From CAYZQH01 sp050300015 (GTDB lineage Bacteria; Pseudomonadota; Gammaproteobacteria; Pseudomonadales; Cellvibrionaceae): a stretch of 64,000 nt of DNA. The stretch lies in contig JBNKWZ010000027.1 of assembly GCA_050300015.1 (NCBI GenBank), forward strand, positions 248,001 through 312,000, given 5' to 3'. The translations under genes and the position numbers were made by a program. Below the pieces are notes generated by a model. That model was given only the letters and a program-made list of their open reading frames with translations, made no database searches and was not told the origin of the DNA. Each line of letters begins with the position of its first letter. Positions within the stretch are counted from its first letter, which is position 1. Shown in pieces: positions 25,774 through 33,563 of this stretch.

Positions 25774-26022
25774 TCAGACCGGATCACCTCCCCGGGTTAG
25801 ACCTAAAAGCGTAATTGCATCACCCTCAAGCCAGACTACTTCCGGCAGGGTGGTGACGTCTCGGGCCGTCCATGTAGACGGAACCTTGGTTGAGCCGTTC
25901 GGAGCCACCGCTGTGGCGAGTGAACGGGCTGTGGCTTCGTCCGCCGCCGTGACGATGGCGGCTTGTATTCCGCTCGGGTTCCTGTCCTCGGGGCGATTCC
26001 GGTATAACAAATACACTGCCAT
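25774..26022 (-). CDS. Small protein of unknown function (82 aa)
   Basis: I do not recognise this protein. It has 82 residues beginning MAVYLLYRNRPEDR, followed by an alanine-rich helix (AADEATARSLATAVAP) and a strand-rich acidic C-terminus ending RGGDPV. A textbook ribosome-binding site (GAGGAG seven bases before the ATG) supports translation. It starts 12 bases after the 62-residue gene and lies upstream of the RexA-like gene, so all four are probably co-transcribed. Two other frames over the same DNA are open but lack a ribosome-binding site. Confidence 0.6.
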   Translation of the reverse strand: MAVYLLYRNRPEDRNPSGIQAAIVTAADEATARSLATAVAPNGSTKVPSTWTARDVTTLPEVVWLEGDAITLLGLTRGGDPV

Positions 26023-26034
26023 TTTCGATTCTCC

Positions 26035-26223
26035 TCAATGAGCAATTAACTTACTGTTGCTCCGCCTTTTCTTTGCACCTTGCACAAATGCGATACCCGG
26101 CGTGGGCACTCCAAGACTCGGTCCGACAGTAATACAGGGGAGGACCTTCACCCGGGGATCATCGTCACGAAGAAAGCGGACGTTGATACCCGCGCGGGGC
26201 TTTTTAGGCGTTTTCACCTTCAC
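26035..26223 (-). CDS. Small basic protein of unknown function (62 aa)
   Basis: I do not recognise this protein. It is rich in Lys, Arg and Pro, starts VKVKTPKKPRAGINV and ends KKRRSNSKLIAH. The start is a GTG at 26223, with GGAGG six bases upstream, which decides the start. It is the first gene of the four-gene accessory set. The basic ends could bind nucleic acid, but there is no known motif, so that is speculation. Confidence 0.5.
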   Translation of the reverse strand: MKVKTPKKPRAGINVRFLRDDDPRVKVLPCITVGPSLGVPTPGIAFVQGAKKRRSNSKLIAH

Positions 26224-26418
26224 CAGCGGCCTCCGCTAATGCCTTGTTTGAACGAGCCAAAGAAAGGTTTGTCAGTGGATCGGGCTTACCATACCTACCA
26301 ACCTCAAACAACTCTCAGCAAGTGATCTTGCCCCATTCCATTAGCATCCAGACCTTGCCCCTTACCATACGAGCATCGGGCAACTGTAAAATCAAAAAAC
26401 CAGAGGAGGATTTTGCTC

Positions 26419-26478
26419 ATGAAGCTCTTTAACTTGAGGGACTTTCTGGCGGAGCGAAGCCCTGAGCATCAAGGATGA
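26419..26478 (+). CDS. Possible 19-residue peptide at the right-hand hairpin element
   Basis: A strong ribosome-binding site (AGAGGAGG) lies eight to nine bases before an ATG that opens a 19-codon frame, starting MKLFNLRDFL and stopping at a TGA inside the first hairpin. It could be a leader peptide whose translation affects folding of the hairpin array, or it could be chance. There is no other support. Confidence 0.25.
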   Translation: MKLFNLRDFLAERSPEHQG

Positions 26479-26562
26479 TGCGACAAAACGTCAGGAGCGT
26501 TTTGAACCGCCGAAGGCGCCCGAAGGGCAGCGCACATGGACGTGCGCTGATGAATCTCTCCG
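26466..26562 (+). ncRNA. Multi-hairpin element, second copy
   Basis: This is a run of hairpins: 26466-26481 (GCATC stem, AAGGAT loop); 26484-26504 (CAAAACG stem, CAGGA in the loop); GCC-GAA-GGC and GCCC-GAA-GGGC; then 26528-26549 (8-bp stem, ATGGAC loop); then GAATCTCTCCG, identical to part of the tRNA-Arg 3' half. It is colinear with the second insertion of the interrupted tRNA. CAGGA loop, GAACNGCCGAA, CATGGACG loop and ATCTCTCCG occur in the same order with nearly the same spacing (12/15, 31/36, 19/18 bases), while stems differ with compensating bases. That pattern indicates a conserved RNA or DNA structure. Confidence 0.6.
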
Positions 26563-26868
26563 ATCCACACAACCATTCTCAAAAGAACACTTATTTATGT
26601 TGGAGCGGGGGTTCTTTATTGGGTGGCTCATGGGGCCATGTTGGACCTTTCTGCCCACTCTGCTCACTCCCAAACCCGACTCGCTAACACTCAATCGCAC
26701 AAAAACATGACATGATTTTATTTTTGGGACATTTGCGTCAAATTTTCTCCAAACACTGAGACAGTTCACAGTCCTTTCACCCCTTGGCGGTTAATATCGA
26801 ACTCTAATGAATGAAGATAGTGGCGCCTAACGGTCAGCTAGCGTTCCACTCAGGCCTTAGGGGGCAAC
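26563..26868. other. Gap before the CotH lipoprotein gene
   Basis: About 300 bases without a credible gene. Short open frames here lack ribosome-binding sites. The last part should hold the promoter of the CotH gene: TTGGCG and TAATGA lie just upstream with 15-base spacing, which is short of ideal. I see no repeat or RNA gene. Confidence 0.3.
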
Positions 26869-28935
26869 ATGTATAGACCACACGTATTATGGATAGCGCT
26901 ATGGGTTTTGGTATTGAGCGGCTGTGGCGCCTCTGATACCTCCAGTAGCAGCTCTTCTTCCAGCTCCAGCTCCAGCTCCAGTTCTAGTTCTAGTTCTAGT
27001 TCTAGTTCTAGTTCTAGTTCTAGTTCTAGTTCTAGTTCTAGTTCTAGTTCTAGTTCTAGTTCCAGTTCCAGCTCTAGCTCTAGCTCTAGCTCTAGTTCCA
27101 GCTCCAGCTCTAGTTCCAGCTCTAGTTCCAGCTCTAGTTCCAGCTCCAGCTCTAGCTCTAGTTCCAGTTCCAGCTCTAGTTCAAGCAGTACTAGCAGTAC
27201 TAGCAGTTCATCATCAAGCACCAGCTCTGGTGGCCAAGCAAGCGCTGGTTTAGTCATCAGTGAAGTGGTGACCAAATCCGAAATCCCAGACTATATTGGT
27301 GGCGCCGACTGGATTGAGTTATACAACAGCGGGAATGCGCCCGTGAACTTAAGCGCCTATCAACTCAAAGACGGTGGCGATGAGCCTGCTGCACTGCCCA
27401 ACACCGAGTTGCAGCCCGGCGGCTACATCATTATTGCTGCGACTGACGTACCCCCCACAGACGGCACCCCTTTTGTACCCTTTAAATTGGGCTCGGAAGA
27501 TTCGCTCACGCTGATGTACAACCAACAAGACGTGGATACATTGGTTTGGCTCGATGGCGAGGCCAAGCAAGGCCGCAGCTTCGGTCGATTAAATGGGGCA
27601 GAACAGACGCTCTACCCCAGCCCCTTAGAAGCCAACGTGCCCTATGTATTGTTTGATAAATCTCAGGTGTTCAGAGTCGACATCACCCTAGAACCTTCAG
27701 ATTGGAACAATTTACTCGCCACGGCCGAGGACGAAAAATACTTCCCTGCAGACTTCAACCTCAATGGCGCCAAACTTGCTGAAGTCGCGGTGCGCGCTAA
27801 GGGCCAATCCTCTTTGAGCGGGGTCGATCAACTACCGGACAATGACCGCTCTGCGCACCGTTATGGGCTTAAGGTGGACTTTAACTACTACAAAGATCAG
27901 AAATTTATGGGCATGAAAAAGCTGGTTTTCAATAATAGCTTTGCAGACCCGAGCTTAATGCGCGATATGGTGGCCTATCAGCTTTTCAAAGATGCAGGCA
28001 TGCCAAGTCCAGAAGCCAGCTTTGTGGACCTTTGGATCGGTGGCGAGCATTTGGGCATTTATCAAATGGTGGAACCCATTGATGGTGAATTTGTTGAAAA
28101 ATACTTCCCCGACGATAAGGCCGCAGACGTCAAAGGCGATTTGTACAAAGTGGAGCTATTCAATCATTTGGGCTGGCAAGGTGCCAACCCGAGCGCTTAC
28201 AAAGGCATCCGCTTAAAAACCAACAAGGAAACCTTAGGGACACCTGAAGAAGGCGTTGCTTTGATTACCTTTTTAGACACTCTCAATAATGGCAGCAACC
28301 CGCTCGAGCACGTAGATACTGAACTGATGACCCGCTACCTGGCAGCCTTAGTGCTAACCGGCAATATGGACAGCTACATCGGCTCCACCGCCAACAACTA
28401 TTATCTTTACCATCATGTCACCCAAGATGCGTTCACCATGCTGCCCTGGGATTTCAATTTAGGATTTGGCACTTTCGGGAATTTTGACTTTGGCGGACCA
28501 TGGGGCGATGGCACAAGCTGCGATGCGACCGAACATGTGATTGAAAACCCGGTGGCCGATGACAAACCGCGCCCCTTAGTCGATGCCGTTTTAAATGACC
28601 CCACCTTAATGGCCAACTACAAACAGCACCTGCGCGACCTTATCACCGGCCCTTATAAAGCCGAGAAGGTCAAGACAGAAATCTTAAGAATGGCGGATTT
28701 GCTGGACCCCTATATGCAAAACGATCCCACCTTCTTTTTTACTTACAACGAATGGAAGAAATCCTTAACTGACGACCTGTTTGATAATGGCAACCCCCCT
28801 GGCGGCGGTGGCATCTTTGGCCCTGCCCCTGCTCTGATTCCCTTTATTGAGCAGCGCAATGACAATGTCTTACGTCAGTTGAATGGTGACATACCGGCAA
28901 ACAACGGCAACGCAGGTCACGCGTGCCCGCCTTAG
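26869..28935 (+). CDS. CotH-family lipoprotein with lamin-tail domain and poly-serine linker
   Basis: This is a surface lipoprotein of 688 residues. The lipobox is LSGC with the lipidated cysteine at 19. It is followed by 83 uninterrupted serines (25-107) and a Thr/Ser tail. A lamin-tail domain spans about 127-255 (LVISEVVTKSE, WIELYNSG). A CotH kinase-like domain spans about 270-640 (LVFNNSFADPSLMRDMVAYQL, GIYQMVEPI, MLPWDFNLGFG). In Bacillus CotH is a protein kinase of the spore coat; in marine bacteria such proteins are secreted with unknown substrates. The linker is encoded partly by a hexanucleotide microsatellite. Poly-serine linkers are typical of polysaccharide-degrading Cellvibrionales. 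GGGGGC precedes the ATG. Confidence 0.88.
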   Translation: MYRPHVLWIALWVLVLSGCGASDTSSSSSSSSSSSSSSSSSSSSSSSSSSSSSSSSSSSSSSSSSSSSSSSSSSSSSSSSSSSSSSSSSSSSSSSSSSSSSSSSSSSTSSTSSSSSSTSSGGQASAGLVISEVVTKSEIPDYIGGADWIELYNSGNAPVNLSAYQLKDGGDEPAALPNTELQPGGYIIIAATDVPPTDGTPFVPFKLGSEDSLTLMYNQQDVDTLVWLDGEAKQGRSFGRLNGAEQTLYPSPLEANVPYVLFDKSQVFRVDITLEPSDWNNLLATAEDEKYFPADFNLNGAKLAEVAVRAKGQSSLSGVDQLPDNDRSAHRYGLKVDFNYYKDQKFMGMKKLVFNNSFADPSLMRDMVAYQLFKDAGMPSPEASFVDLWIGGEHLGIYQMVEPIDGEFVEKYFPDDKAADVKGDLYKVELFNHLGWQGANPSAYKGIRLKTNKETLGTPEEGVALITFLDTLNNGSNPLEHVDTELMTRYLAALVLTGNMDSYIGSTANNYYLYHHVTQDAFTMLPWDFNLGFGTFGNFDFGGPWGDGTSCDATEHVIENPVADDKPRPLVDAVLNDPTLMANYKQHLRDLITGPYKAEKVKTEILRMADLLDPYMQNDPTFFFTYNEWKKSLTDDLFDNGNPPGGGGIFGPAPALIPFIEQRNDNVLRQLNGDIPANNGNAGHACPP
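26980..27062 (+). repeat. AGTTCT hexanucleotide microsatellite
   Basis: About 13.7 perfect copies of AGTTCT encode alternating AGT and TCT serine codons inside the poly-serine linker of the CotH lipoprotein. The rest of the serine tract uses mixed TCC, AGC and TCT codons. Slippage would change linker length by two serines at a time without shifting the frame. Confidence 0.95.
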
Positions 28936-29009
28936 TTACACGTCCTGAAACGCCACCCATGGCGAACAAGACGTCGAAATAAAAAAGCGTCGTTTTTTAT
29001 TTCTCTCAA

Positions 29010-29035
29010 AAATTGGCCACCGATGTGGCCAATTT
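29010..29035. terminator. Hairpin downstream of the CotH gene
   Basis: A 10-bp perfect stem AAATTGGCCA / TGGCCAATTT with a 6-nt loop lies 75 bases after the CotH stop. A second AT-rich inverted repeat (AAATAAAAAA / TTTTTTATTT, about 28977-29002) lies just before it and ends in a T run on the plus strand. One or both probably terminate the CotH transcript. Confidence 0.5.
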
Positions 29036-29057
29036 GGGCAGCACGTCTTTGTGCCAC

Positions 29058-29088
29058 ATTAACCCGATAAAAAGGTTGCCGGGTTAAT
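29058..29088. repeat. Short palindrome ending TTGCCGGGTTAAT
   Basis: This is a 9-bp inverted repeat ATTAACCCG / CGGGTTAAT. The same ATTAACCCGG / CCGGGTTAAT end sequence borders the MITE-like element at 54975-55108 and recurs with one change at about 63438. It may be a minimal or relic copy of that repeat family. Confidence 0.45.
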
Positions 29089-29132
29089 AACTTGAAGCGC
29101 CTTGCACAACGGTTTTAAACGATCTAAAACGC

Positions 29133-29250
29133 AAAAAGCCCCTTTCGGGGCTCGATGCTTGGTCTTGCGCTCAGTTTCCGTTCTGAGGGGGCGCTTCCTT
29201 TGGCGGTCCTCGCCAACAAGTGTGTTCCTTACTCCGTCCTTGAGTTAACA
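29133..29250 (-). ncRNA. Candidate CsrB/RsmZ-type small RNA (CsrA/RsmA sponge)
   Basis: On the minus strand about 110 bases carry six GGA motifs. Three are displayed in hairpin loops: ACTC-AAGGACG-GAGT (29231-29245), TTGGCG-AGGAC-CGCCAA (29200-29216) and CTCAG-AACGGAAA-CTGAG (29170-29187). Two more GGA motifs lie between hairpins. The unit ends in an intrinsic terminator, AGCCCC-GAAA-GGGGCT (29137-29152), followed by TTTT. This is the architecture of RNAs that sequester the translational regulator CsrA/RsmA. It lies between pckA and the CotH gene. A weak -10-like GATACT precedes it. It could instead be the 3' untranslated region of pckA, but the spacing from the stop (about 120 bases) and the GGA loops favour a separate RNA. 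Confidence 0.6.
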
Positions 29251-29367
29251 GTATCACTCAATCGCCTCGTGATTGCCTATGGTCATGATCGCCAGGACTT
29301 GTAGGATATTAACCATGCACAGTGCAAGCCTCTACCCCCCAAAAAGCCTCTCTTGGCACCCCAAAAG

Positions 29368-30924
29368 CTAAACGTTAGGTCCCGCCGCCAGTATGGCCTT
29401 GTCCACGTCAAAGTGACGCATATTATCTGTAAATGCTTGCGCCAGGTAGGCCGCTTGGCGTTGATAGGCATTGGCATCTGACCAAGTGCTAGCAGGGTTT
29501 AACCAGTGTGGATCCACCCCGGGAATGGCCTTAGGAATGCGCAAATTCAAAGGCGCGAGCGTTTCCAATTCGGCATCGGACAAAGCTCCAGCTTGAACTG
29601 CGGATATAATGGCGCGGGTCACTGCAATGGGAAAGCGCTTGCCTGCGCCTTCTGGCCCACCGGCGCCTCCAGTCCAGCCTGTGTTAATTAAATACACTTG
29701 GCTGCCGAACTCTTGCATGCGCTTCATCAGAAGACGCGCGTAATCCTTTGCCGGGCGCGGCATAAAAGGTGAGCCAAAGCAGGCCGAAAAAACAGGTGTG
29801 ATGGCCGTATCCCCACCCACCTCAGTGGAGCCCACTTTGGCGGTATAACCGGAAATAAAATGGTAGGCTGCCGCCTCGGGCGACAACTTCGCCACAGGCG
29901 GCAGCACGCCTAACACATCACAGGTTAGGAGGATCACTGTATTGGGTTCGCCCCCCCGCGAAGGGGTCACCCGTTTGGCCACATGCTCCAGCGGATAGCT
30001 GACCCGGCCATTTTCGCTGAGCGTTGCATCAAAATAGTCGGCCACCCGCGAGCGCGAATCGTGCACCACGTTTTCCACGGTGGCGCCAAAGCGTATGGCC
30101 TGATGGATAATGGGCTCGTGCTCGGGGTTTAAATCGATGGTTTTGGCGTAGCAACCGCCTTCAAAATTAAACACCGTGTCCTTGCCCCAGCCATGCTCAT
30201 CGTCGCCCATTAAAAACCGTTCAGGGTCCGCAGAGAGTGTGGTTTTGCCCGTGCCGGACAGCCCAAAAAACAGCGACACATCACCTTGTTTGCCCACATT
30301 GGCAGCACAGTGCATGGGCAGTACATCTTTATCCAGCAATAAAAAATTTTGTACGCTGAATAGGGCTTTTTTGAGCTCGCCCGCATAGCGCATACCTGCC
30401 ACCAGTATTTTACGCGCGGCAAAATGGATGATCACCGCAGCATCGGATGCAGTTCCGTCGCGGACTGGGTCGCACACAAATTCCGCAGCGTGTAAAACGT
30501 CCCAAACGGCTTTGCCTTTCACATTAAACTGCTCGGGGCGCACCAACATATTGTGCGCAAACAAACTGTGCCAAGCGGTTTTGGTTTTAAGTGCCACAGG
30601 TATGGCATGATCCGGATGGTCCCCCACTTCGAAGTAAGAGACATAGTGGGCGTCACTTGCCACCTCATCTGTCACGCGGTCCCAAAGCTTGAAGAACGCG
30701 CCTTCGTCGAAGGGGCGATTCACCTCGCCCCAATCGATATGATCCCGTGTTGACCCCTCCTCGACAATAAACCGATCTTTGGGCGAACGACCAGTGCGTT
30801 GCCCTGTGGCGGTACAAAAAGCGCCATTATCCGCAAGATAGCCCTCGCCATTGCGAATGGCATGTTCGACCAATTCGGCCGGGGAAAGGTCGGTGAAAAC
30901 AGATGGCTCGTGATCTTCAGGCAT
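29368..30924 (-). CDS. pckA: Phosphoenolpyruvate carboxykinase (ATP)
   Basis: This enzyme converts oxaloacetate and ATP to phosphoenolpyruvate, the first committed step of gluconeogenesis. Length 518 residues. The kinase-1a P-loop GLSGTGKTTLS is present, followed by the metal-binding segment MGDDEHGWG and FNFEGGCYAKTI. The RTGRSPKDRF substrate-binding segment is near the N-terminus and TGWTGG near the C-terminus. AAGGAG lies five bases before the ATG. It sits next to the hslO-hslR-yrfG genes as in Escherichia coli. A possible CsrA-sponge RNA lies downstream. Confidence 0.97.
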   Translation of the reverse strand: MPEDHEPSVFTDLSPAELVEHAIRNGEGYLADNGAFCTATGQRTGRSPKDRFIVEEGSTRDHIDWGEVNRPFDEGAFFKLWDRVTDEVASDAHYVSYFEVGDHPDHAIPVALKTKTAWHSLFAHNMLVRPEQFNVKGKAVWDVLHAAEFVCDPVRDGTASDAAVIIHFAARKILVAGMRYAGELKKALFSVQNFLLLDKDVLPMHCAANVGKQGDVSLFFGLSGTGKTTLSADPERFLMGDDEHGWGKDTVFNFEGGCYAKTIDLNPEHEPIIHQAIRFGATVENVVHDSRSRVADYFDATLSENGRVSYPLEHVAKRVTPSRGGEPNTVILLTCDVLGVLPPVAKLSPEAAAYHFISGYTAKVGSTEVGGDTAITPVFSACFGSPFMPRPAKDYARLLMKRMQEFGSQVYLINTGWTGGAGGPEGAGKRFPIAVTRAIISAVQAGALSDAELETLAPLNLRIPKAIPGVDPHWLNPASTWSDANAYQRQAAYLAQAFTDNMRHFDVDKAILAAGPNV

Positions 30925-30979
30925 TATTACTCCTTAGGTGTCATCCTTAGGCAATGGAATCGCGCCCACATACTAAAGT

Positions 30980-31609
30980 TTATTGCACTTCAGGTATTTG
31001 ATACATGTCAGGTTCATACCGGTAATGGCCTGTAATGGGATAAGCAAACAACACATCTTCCAATTGCGGGCCACGCCCAATGTTGTGCACCACCAGGGGC
31101 GCACCAGATAAAGATGAGCGCCTGCTTACCAGCACCCCAATATGAGGTAAATTCCCGGGCAACATCCAAGTGACGATATCACCCGCACGGTAATCCTTAA
31201 GTTGAGTCGACACCGGGAGTGTCCGTCCGTGGCGACTAAAAAAAGTTTGCAAGTTAGGCACTCGCCGGTGGTCAATATTGGTATCAGGCCGTTTTAACCC
31301 CCAAAGCGCTTTAGACGGGTAATGGTCAAAATGTTGGGCCATATCCTCGTGAACCCGCTTTTGTAAATCCACGCCCAGAGTTCGGTATAAGCGGATCACC
31401 ACATCGGTACACACCCCTTGGTCGGCGGGCACATCTCCACCGGGATAGGGTATTGCCAAATAGGCACCATCATAGCGTACGCTTTGCTTTGTGCGTTCGA
31501 TGGCGGCAGCGGTAAAAGCTTGTTCAAATTCTGTGGCGAGTGCGTGACTTGCAAAGAGCGTCTGAAGCACACAACACACCACGAATAAACCTTGATGCTT
31601 CAACGGCAT
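30980..31609 (-). CDS. Exported DUF1287 protein
   Basis: This is a secreted or periplasmic protein of about 209 residues with a signal peptide ending SHALA and a DUF1287 domain, an NlpC/P60-like fold of unproven activity. The conserved segments GGDVPADQGVCTDVVIR (with the candidate catalytic cysteine), HEDM and NLPHIGVLVS (candidate histidine) are present. The ATG at 31609 is preferred because AGGTG lies six bases upstream. The GTG at 31618 directly abuts the hslO stop. It follows hslO immediately and may be co-transcribed. Confidence 0.85.
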   Translation of the reverse strand: MPLKHQGLFVVCCVLQTLFASHALATEFEQAFTAAAIERTKQSVRYDGAYLAIPYPGGDVPADQGVCTDVVIRLYRTLGVDLQKRVHEDMAQHFDHYPSKALWGLKRPDTNIDHRRVPNLQTFFSRHGRTLPVSTQLKDYRAGDIVTWMLPGNLPHIGVLVSRRSSLSGAPLVVHNIGRGPQLEDVLFAYPITGHYRYEPDMYQIPEVQ

Positions 31610-31618
31610 AAAACGCAC

Positions 31619-32506
31619 CTAATGGTGTGTGGGCTTGGGGTTAAACAGGTTTGCAACAACCTCTGGCGTAAACTGATAATGCGCGCCGCAAAATTCACAG
31701 TCCATTTCAATACTACCCCGCTCATGCGCCAGCGCCATAGCGTCTGCCTCGCCCAGAGACTTCAACGCAGTGGCACTACGCTGCTCACTGCAACTGCATC
31801 TAAATACCACCGGCTGCGCTGAAAACAGTGTGACTTCTAACTCGTGAAACAAACGAAATAATACCGTAGCATGTGACAACTGCGCTAATTCTTCCGTTTT
31901 TACCGTATCCGCCAAATGCTCGGCTGTGGCAAACAACTCTGGGGTATTATTCACATTGGCCGCCTCTGGCAACTGCTGCAGTAGTATCCCTGCGGGAATG
32001 GCGCCATCACTGAACAACCACAATCGCGTTGGCAATTGCTCAGATTGGTTAAAGTAATGGTTGAGACAGGCGGCTAAAGTATCGCCTTCCAATGGCACGA
32101 TGCCTTGGTAACGCTTGCCTTTGGTGGGATCAATGGTGAGGGTCAGCACCGCATTGCCAAAGACGGTTTGCAGTTGAGATTGAATGGACCCCTCGGGCGA
32201 GTACCCCTCACGGACTTTGGCCACGCCTCGCAAAGTTCGCTGGCTGGTGACTTCGGCCATCATTAAAGGAATGGCGCCGTCCCCGCGCACTTGTAAGGTC
32301 AAAGTCCCGTCGAATTTGAGCACTTCACCCAATAACGCTGCGGCCGCCAAGAATTCACCCAATAGGGCTTTCACGGGCGGGGGTAATCTTTGATGCGCAG
32401 TGGCCTCCAAAAAAGCGGTTTCCAGAGTGACGATTTCGCCTCGTAATTGATCACTGGCCAAGGTAAAACGATGAATCACATCGTGTGGGTGTTCCGTTTC
32501 AATCAT
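31619..32506 (-). CDS. hslO: Redox-regulated chaperone Hsp33
   Basis: This cytoplasmic holdase chaperone is switched on by oxidative unfolding. The C-terminal zinc centre is intact: the CSC pair (in VVFRCSCSEQR) and the CEFC motif. The N-terminal domain begins HRFTLASDQLRGEIV. The 295-residue length is normal. Its start overlaps the hslR stop by eight bases (ATGATTGA), as in the conserved yrfG-hslR-hslO cluster. Confidence 0.96.
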   Translation of the reverse strand: MIETEHPHDVIHRFTLASDQLRGEIVTLETAFLEATAHQRLPPPVKALLGEFLAAAALLGEVLKFDGTLTLQVRGDGAIPLMMAEVTSQRTLRGVAKVREGYSPEGSIQSQLQTVFGNAVLTLTIDPTKGKRYQGIVPLEGDTLAACLNHYFNQSEQLPTRLWLFSDGAIPAGILLQQLPEAANVNNTPELFATAEHLADTVKTEELAQLSHATVLFRLFHELEVTLFSAQPVVFRCSCSEQRSATALKSLGEADAMALAHERGSIEMDCEFCGAHYQFTPEVVANLFNPKPTHH

Positions 32507-32900
32507 AAGAGTCTAAATGTCCTGACTGTTGTTTAAAGCGGTGAATCTGACGGCGCTGCTTTTTATTAGGCCGCTGTTCGGGTGCTAAGTGCATGGCACC
32601 GGCCAACTTTCGTTGCTGGGCCACATGTTCACGTTTGGCAATACTATCAGCTGTCTCCTCGTAAAGGGTTTGAGCAATAGAGGCGTTGCAGCGTTGCTCG
32701 GAAAGTGCCAACACTTTGACCTCTTTTTCGTCCCAGCCTTGACGAATGCGCAACATCATCCCCAGCGAGACATCTTTACTGGCCTTGACGCGTTGACCAT
32801 CCACATGCACTTTACCGCCATCGATGGCCGCCTTTGCCAAATTACGGGTTTTAAAAAAACGCGCAGCCCAAAGCCATTTATCGATCCGAACTTTTTCCAT
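32499..32900 (-). CDS. hslR: Heat-shock protein Hsp15 (S4 RNA-binding)
   Basis: This is a small ribosome-associated protein that binds free 50S subunits carrying a nascent chain. The S4 domain occupies the N-terminal 60 residues (VRIDKWLWAARFFKTR, KVHVDGQRVK) and is followed by a basic C-terminal tail (PNKKQRRQIHRFK). It lies directly downstream of yrfG with no gap and overlaps hslO. Confidence 0.95.
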   Translation of the reverse strand: MEKVRIDKWLWAARFFKTRNLAKAAIDGGKVHVDGQRVKASKDVSLGMMLRIRQGWDEKEVKVLALSEQRCNASIAQTLYEETADSIAKREHVAQQRKLAGAMHLAPEQRPNKKQRRQIHRFKQQSGHLDSYD

Positions 32901-33563
32901 CTAACCGCGTCCAATTGGCATTATTTCATCGAAGTCTACAATATCGATGAACTCACCGGAGGCTTGCGCATCCATTTGTGAATCCGGTTGAGTGATGCAC
33001 ACCAAGTGATGAATACCGAAGGTTTGCGCGGCTTTTAATACCCCCACATTGTCATCAATAAACACCGTGGTCTCTGGGTTAAAGGGCTCTTTCTGATGGA
33101 GCTTTTGCCAAAACGCTTGGGTTTCCTTGGGTTGCTGATAATCATGAGAGGAGACTACTAAATCCAACCATTGGTCAATGCGAGTGACGCTGAGCTTCAG
33201 CTCTAGGCCTTTGCGATGGGCATTGGTGGCGAGGATCACTTTTTTGCGCTGGGACTTTAAAAATTGTAAGAAGGTCTCCGCGTGGGGGCGCGGGCGAATT
33301 TTATGCTGGACTTCGCGCTTTAAGGTGGGGATATCCATCTGCACAATCTCAGACCAATGGTCCAAACAGTACCACCGCAAGGTGCCCTTGTGGGCCTCTA
33401 TTCGCGCGGTGAGGCTCAACTTGGCTTGTTCAGCGTCCAACCCGTGGTGCTCTGCGTAACGCTTGGGTAAATGAGTTAACCAAAAATAGTTGTCGAAATG
33501 TAAATCCAGTAAAGTGCCATCCATATCCAGTAAAACGGTATCGATGGTCTGCCAATTGATCAT
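32901..33563 (-). CDS. yrfG: HAD-family GMP/IMP nucleotidase YrfG
   Basis: This is a cytoplasmic HAD phosphatase of 220 residues. The first motif is DMDGTLLDL, the second motif threonine is in ILATNAH, the lysine is in PKETQAFW, and the acidic fourth motif is FIDDN. Enterobacterial YrfG dephosphorylates purine nucleotides. The identification rests on motifs plus the conserved position before hslR and hslO. Confidence 0.88.
   Translation of the reverse strand: MINWQTIDTVLLDMDGTLLDLHFDNYFWLTHLPKRYAEHHGLDAEQAKLSLTARIEAHKGTLRWYCLDHWSEIVQMDIPTLKREVQHKIRPRPHAETFLQFLKSQRKKVILATNAHRKGLELKLSVTRIDQWLDLVVSSHDYQQPKETQAFWQKLHQKEPFNPETTVFIDDNVGVLKAAQTFGIHHLVCITQPDSQMDAQASGEFIDIVDFDEIMPIGRG

Larger units (their letters stand above)
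24099..26562. mobile_element. Candidate small genomic island at tRNA-Arg(UCG)
   Basis: The segment between the intact tRNA-Arg and a second copy of its 3' 11 bases (GAATCTCTCCG at 26552-26562) carries four minus-strand genes without housekeeping homologues. Its right end bears a multi-hairpin element related to the one inside the interrupted tRNA at its left. A tRNA 3' end repeated at the far edge is the classic footprint of site-specific integration. No integrase or transposase gene is present, so it would be non-autonomous or decayed. The 11-base repeat is short, so the call is an inference. Confidence 0.45.

Noticed and set aside
24099..26562. An integrase or transposase for the tRNA-linked island
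   Set aside because: None of the encoded proteins has tyrosine recombinase, serine recombinase or transposase motifs.
26850..27275. Minus-strand frame encoding a long Glu-Leu repeat
   Set aside because: It is the antisense of the AGTTCT/serine tract of the CotH lipoprotein; low-complexity DNA is open in several frames.
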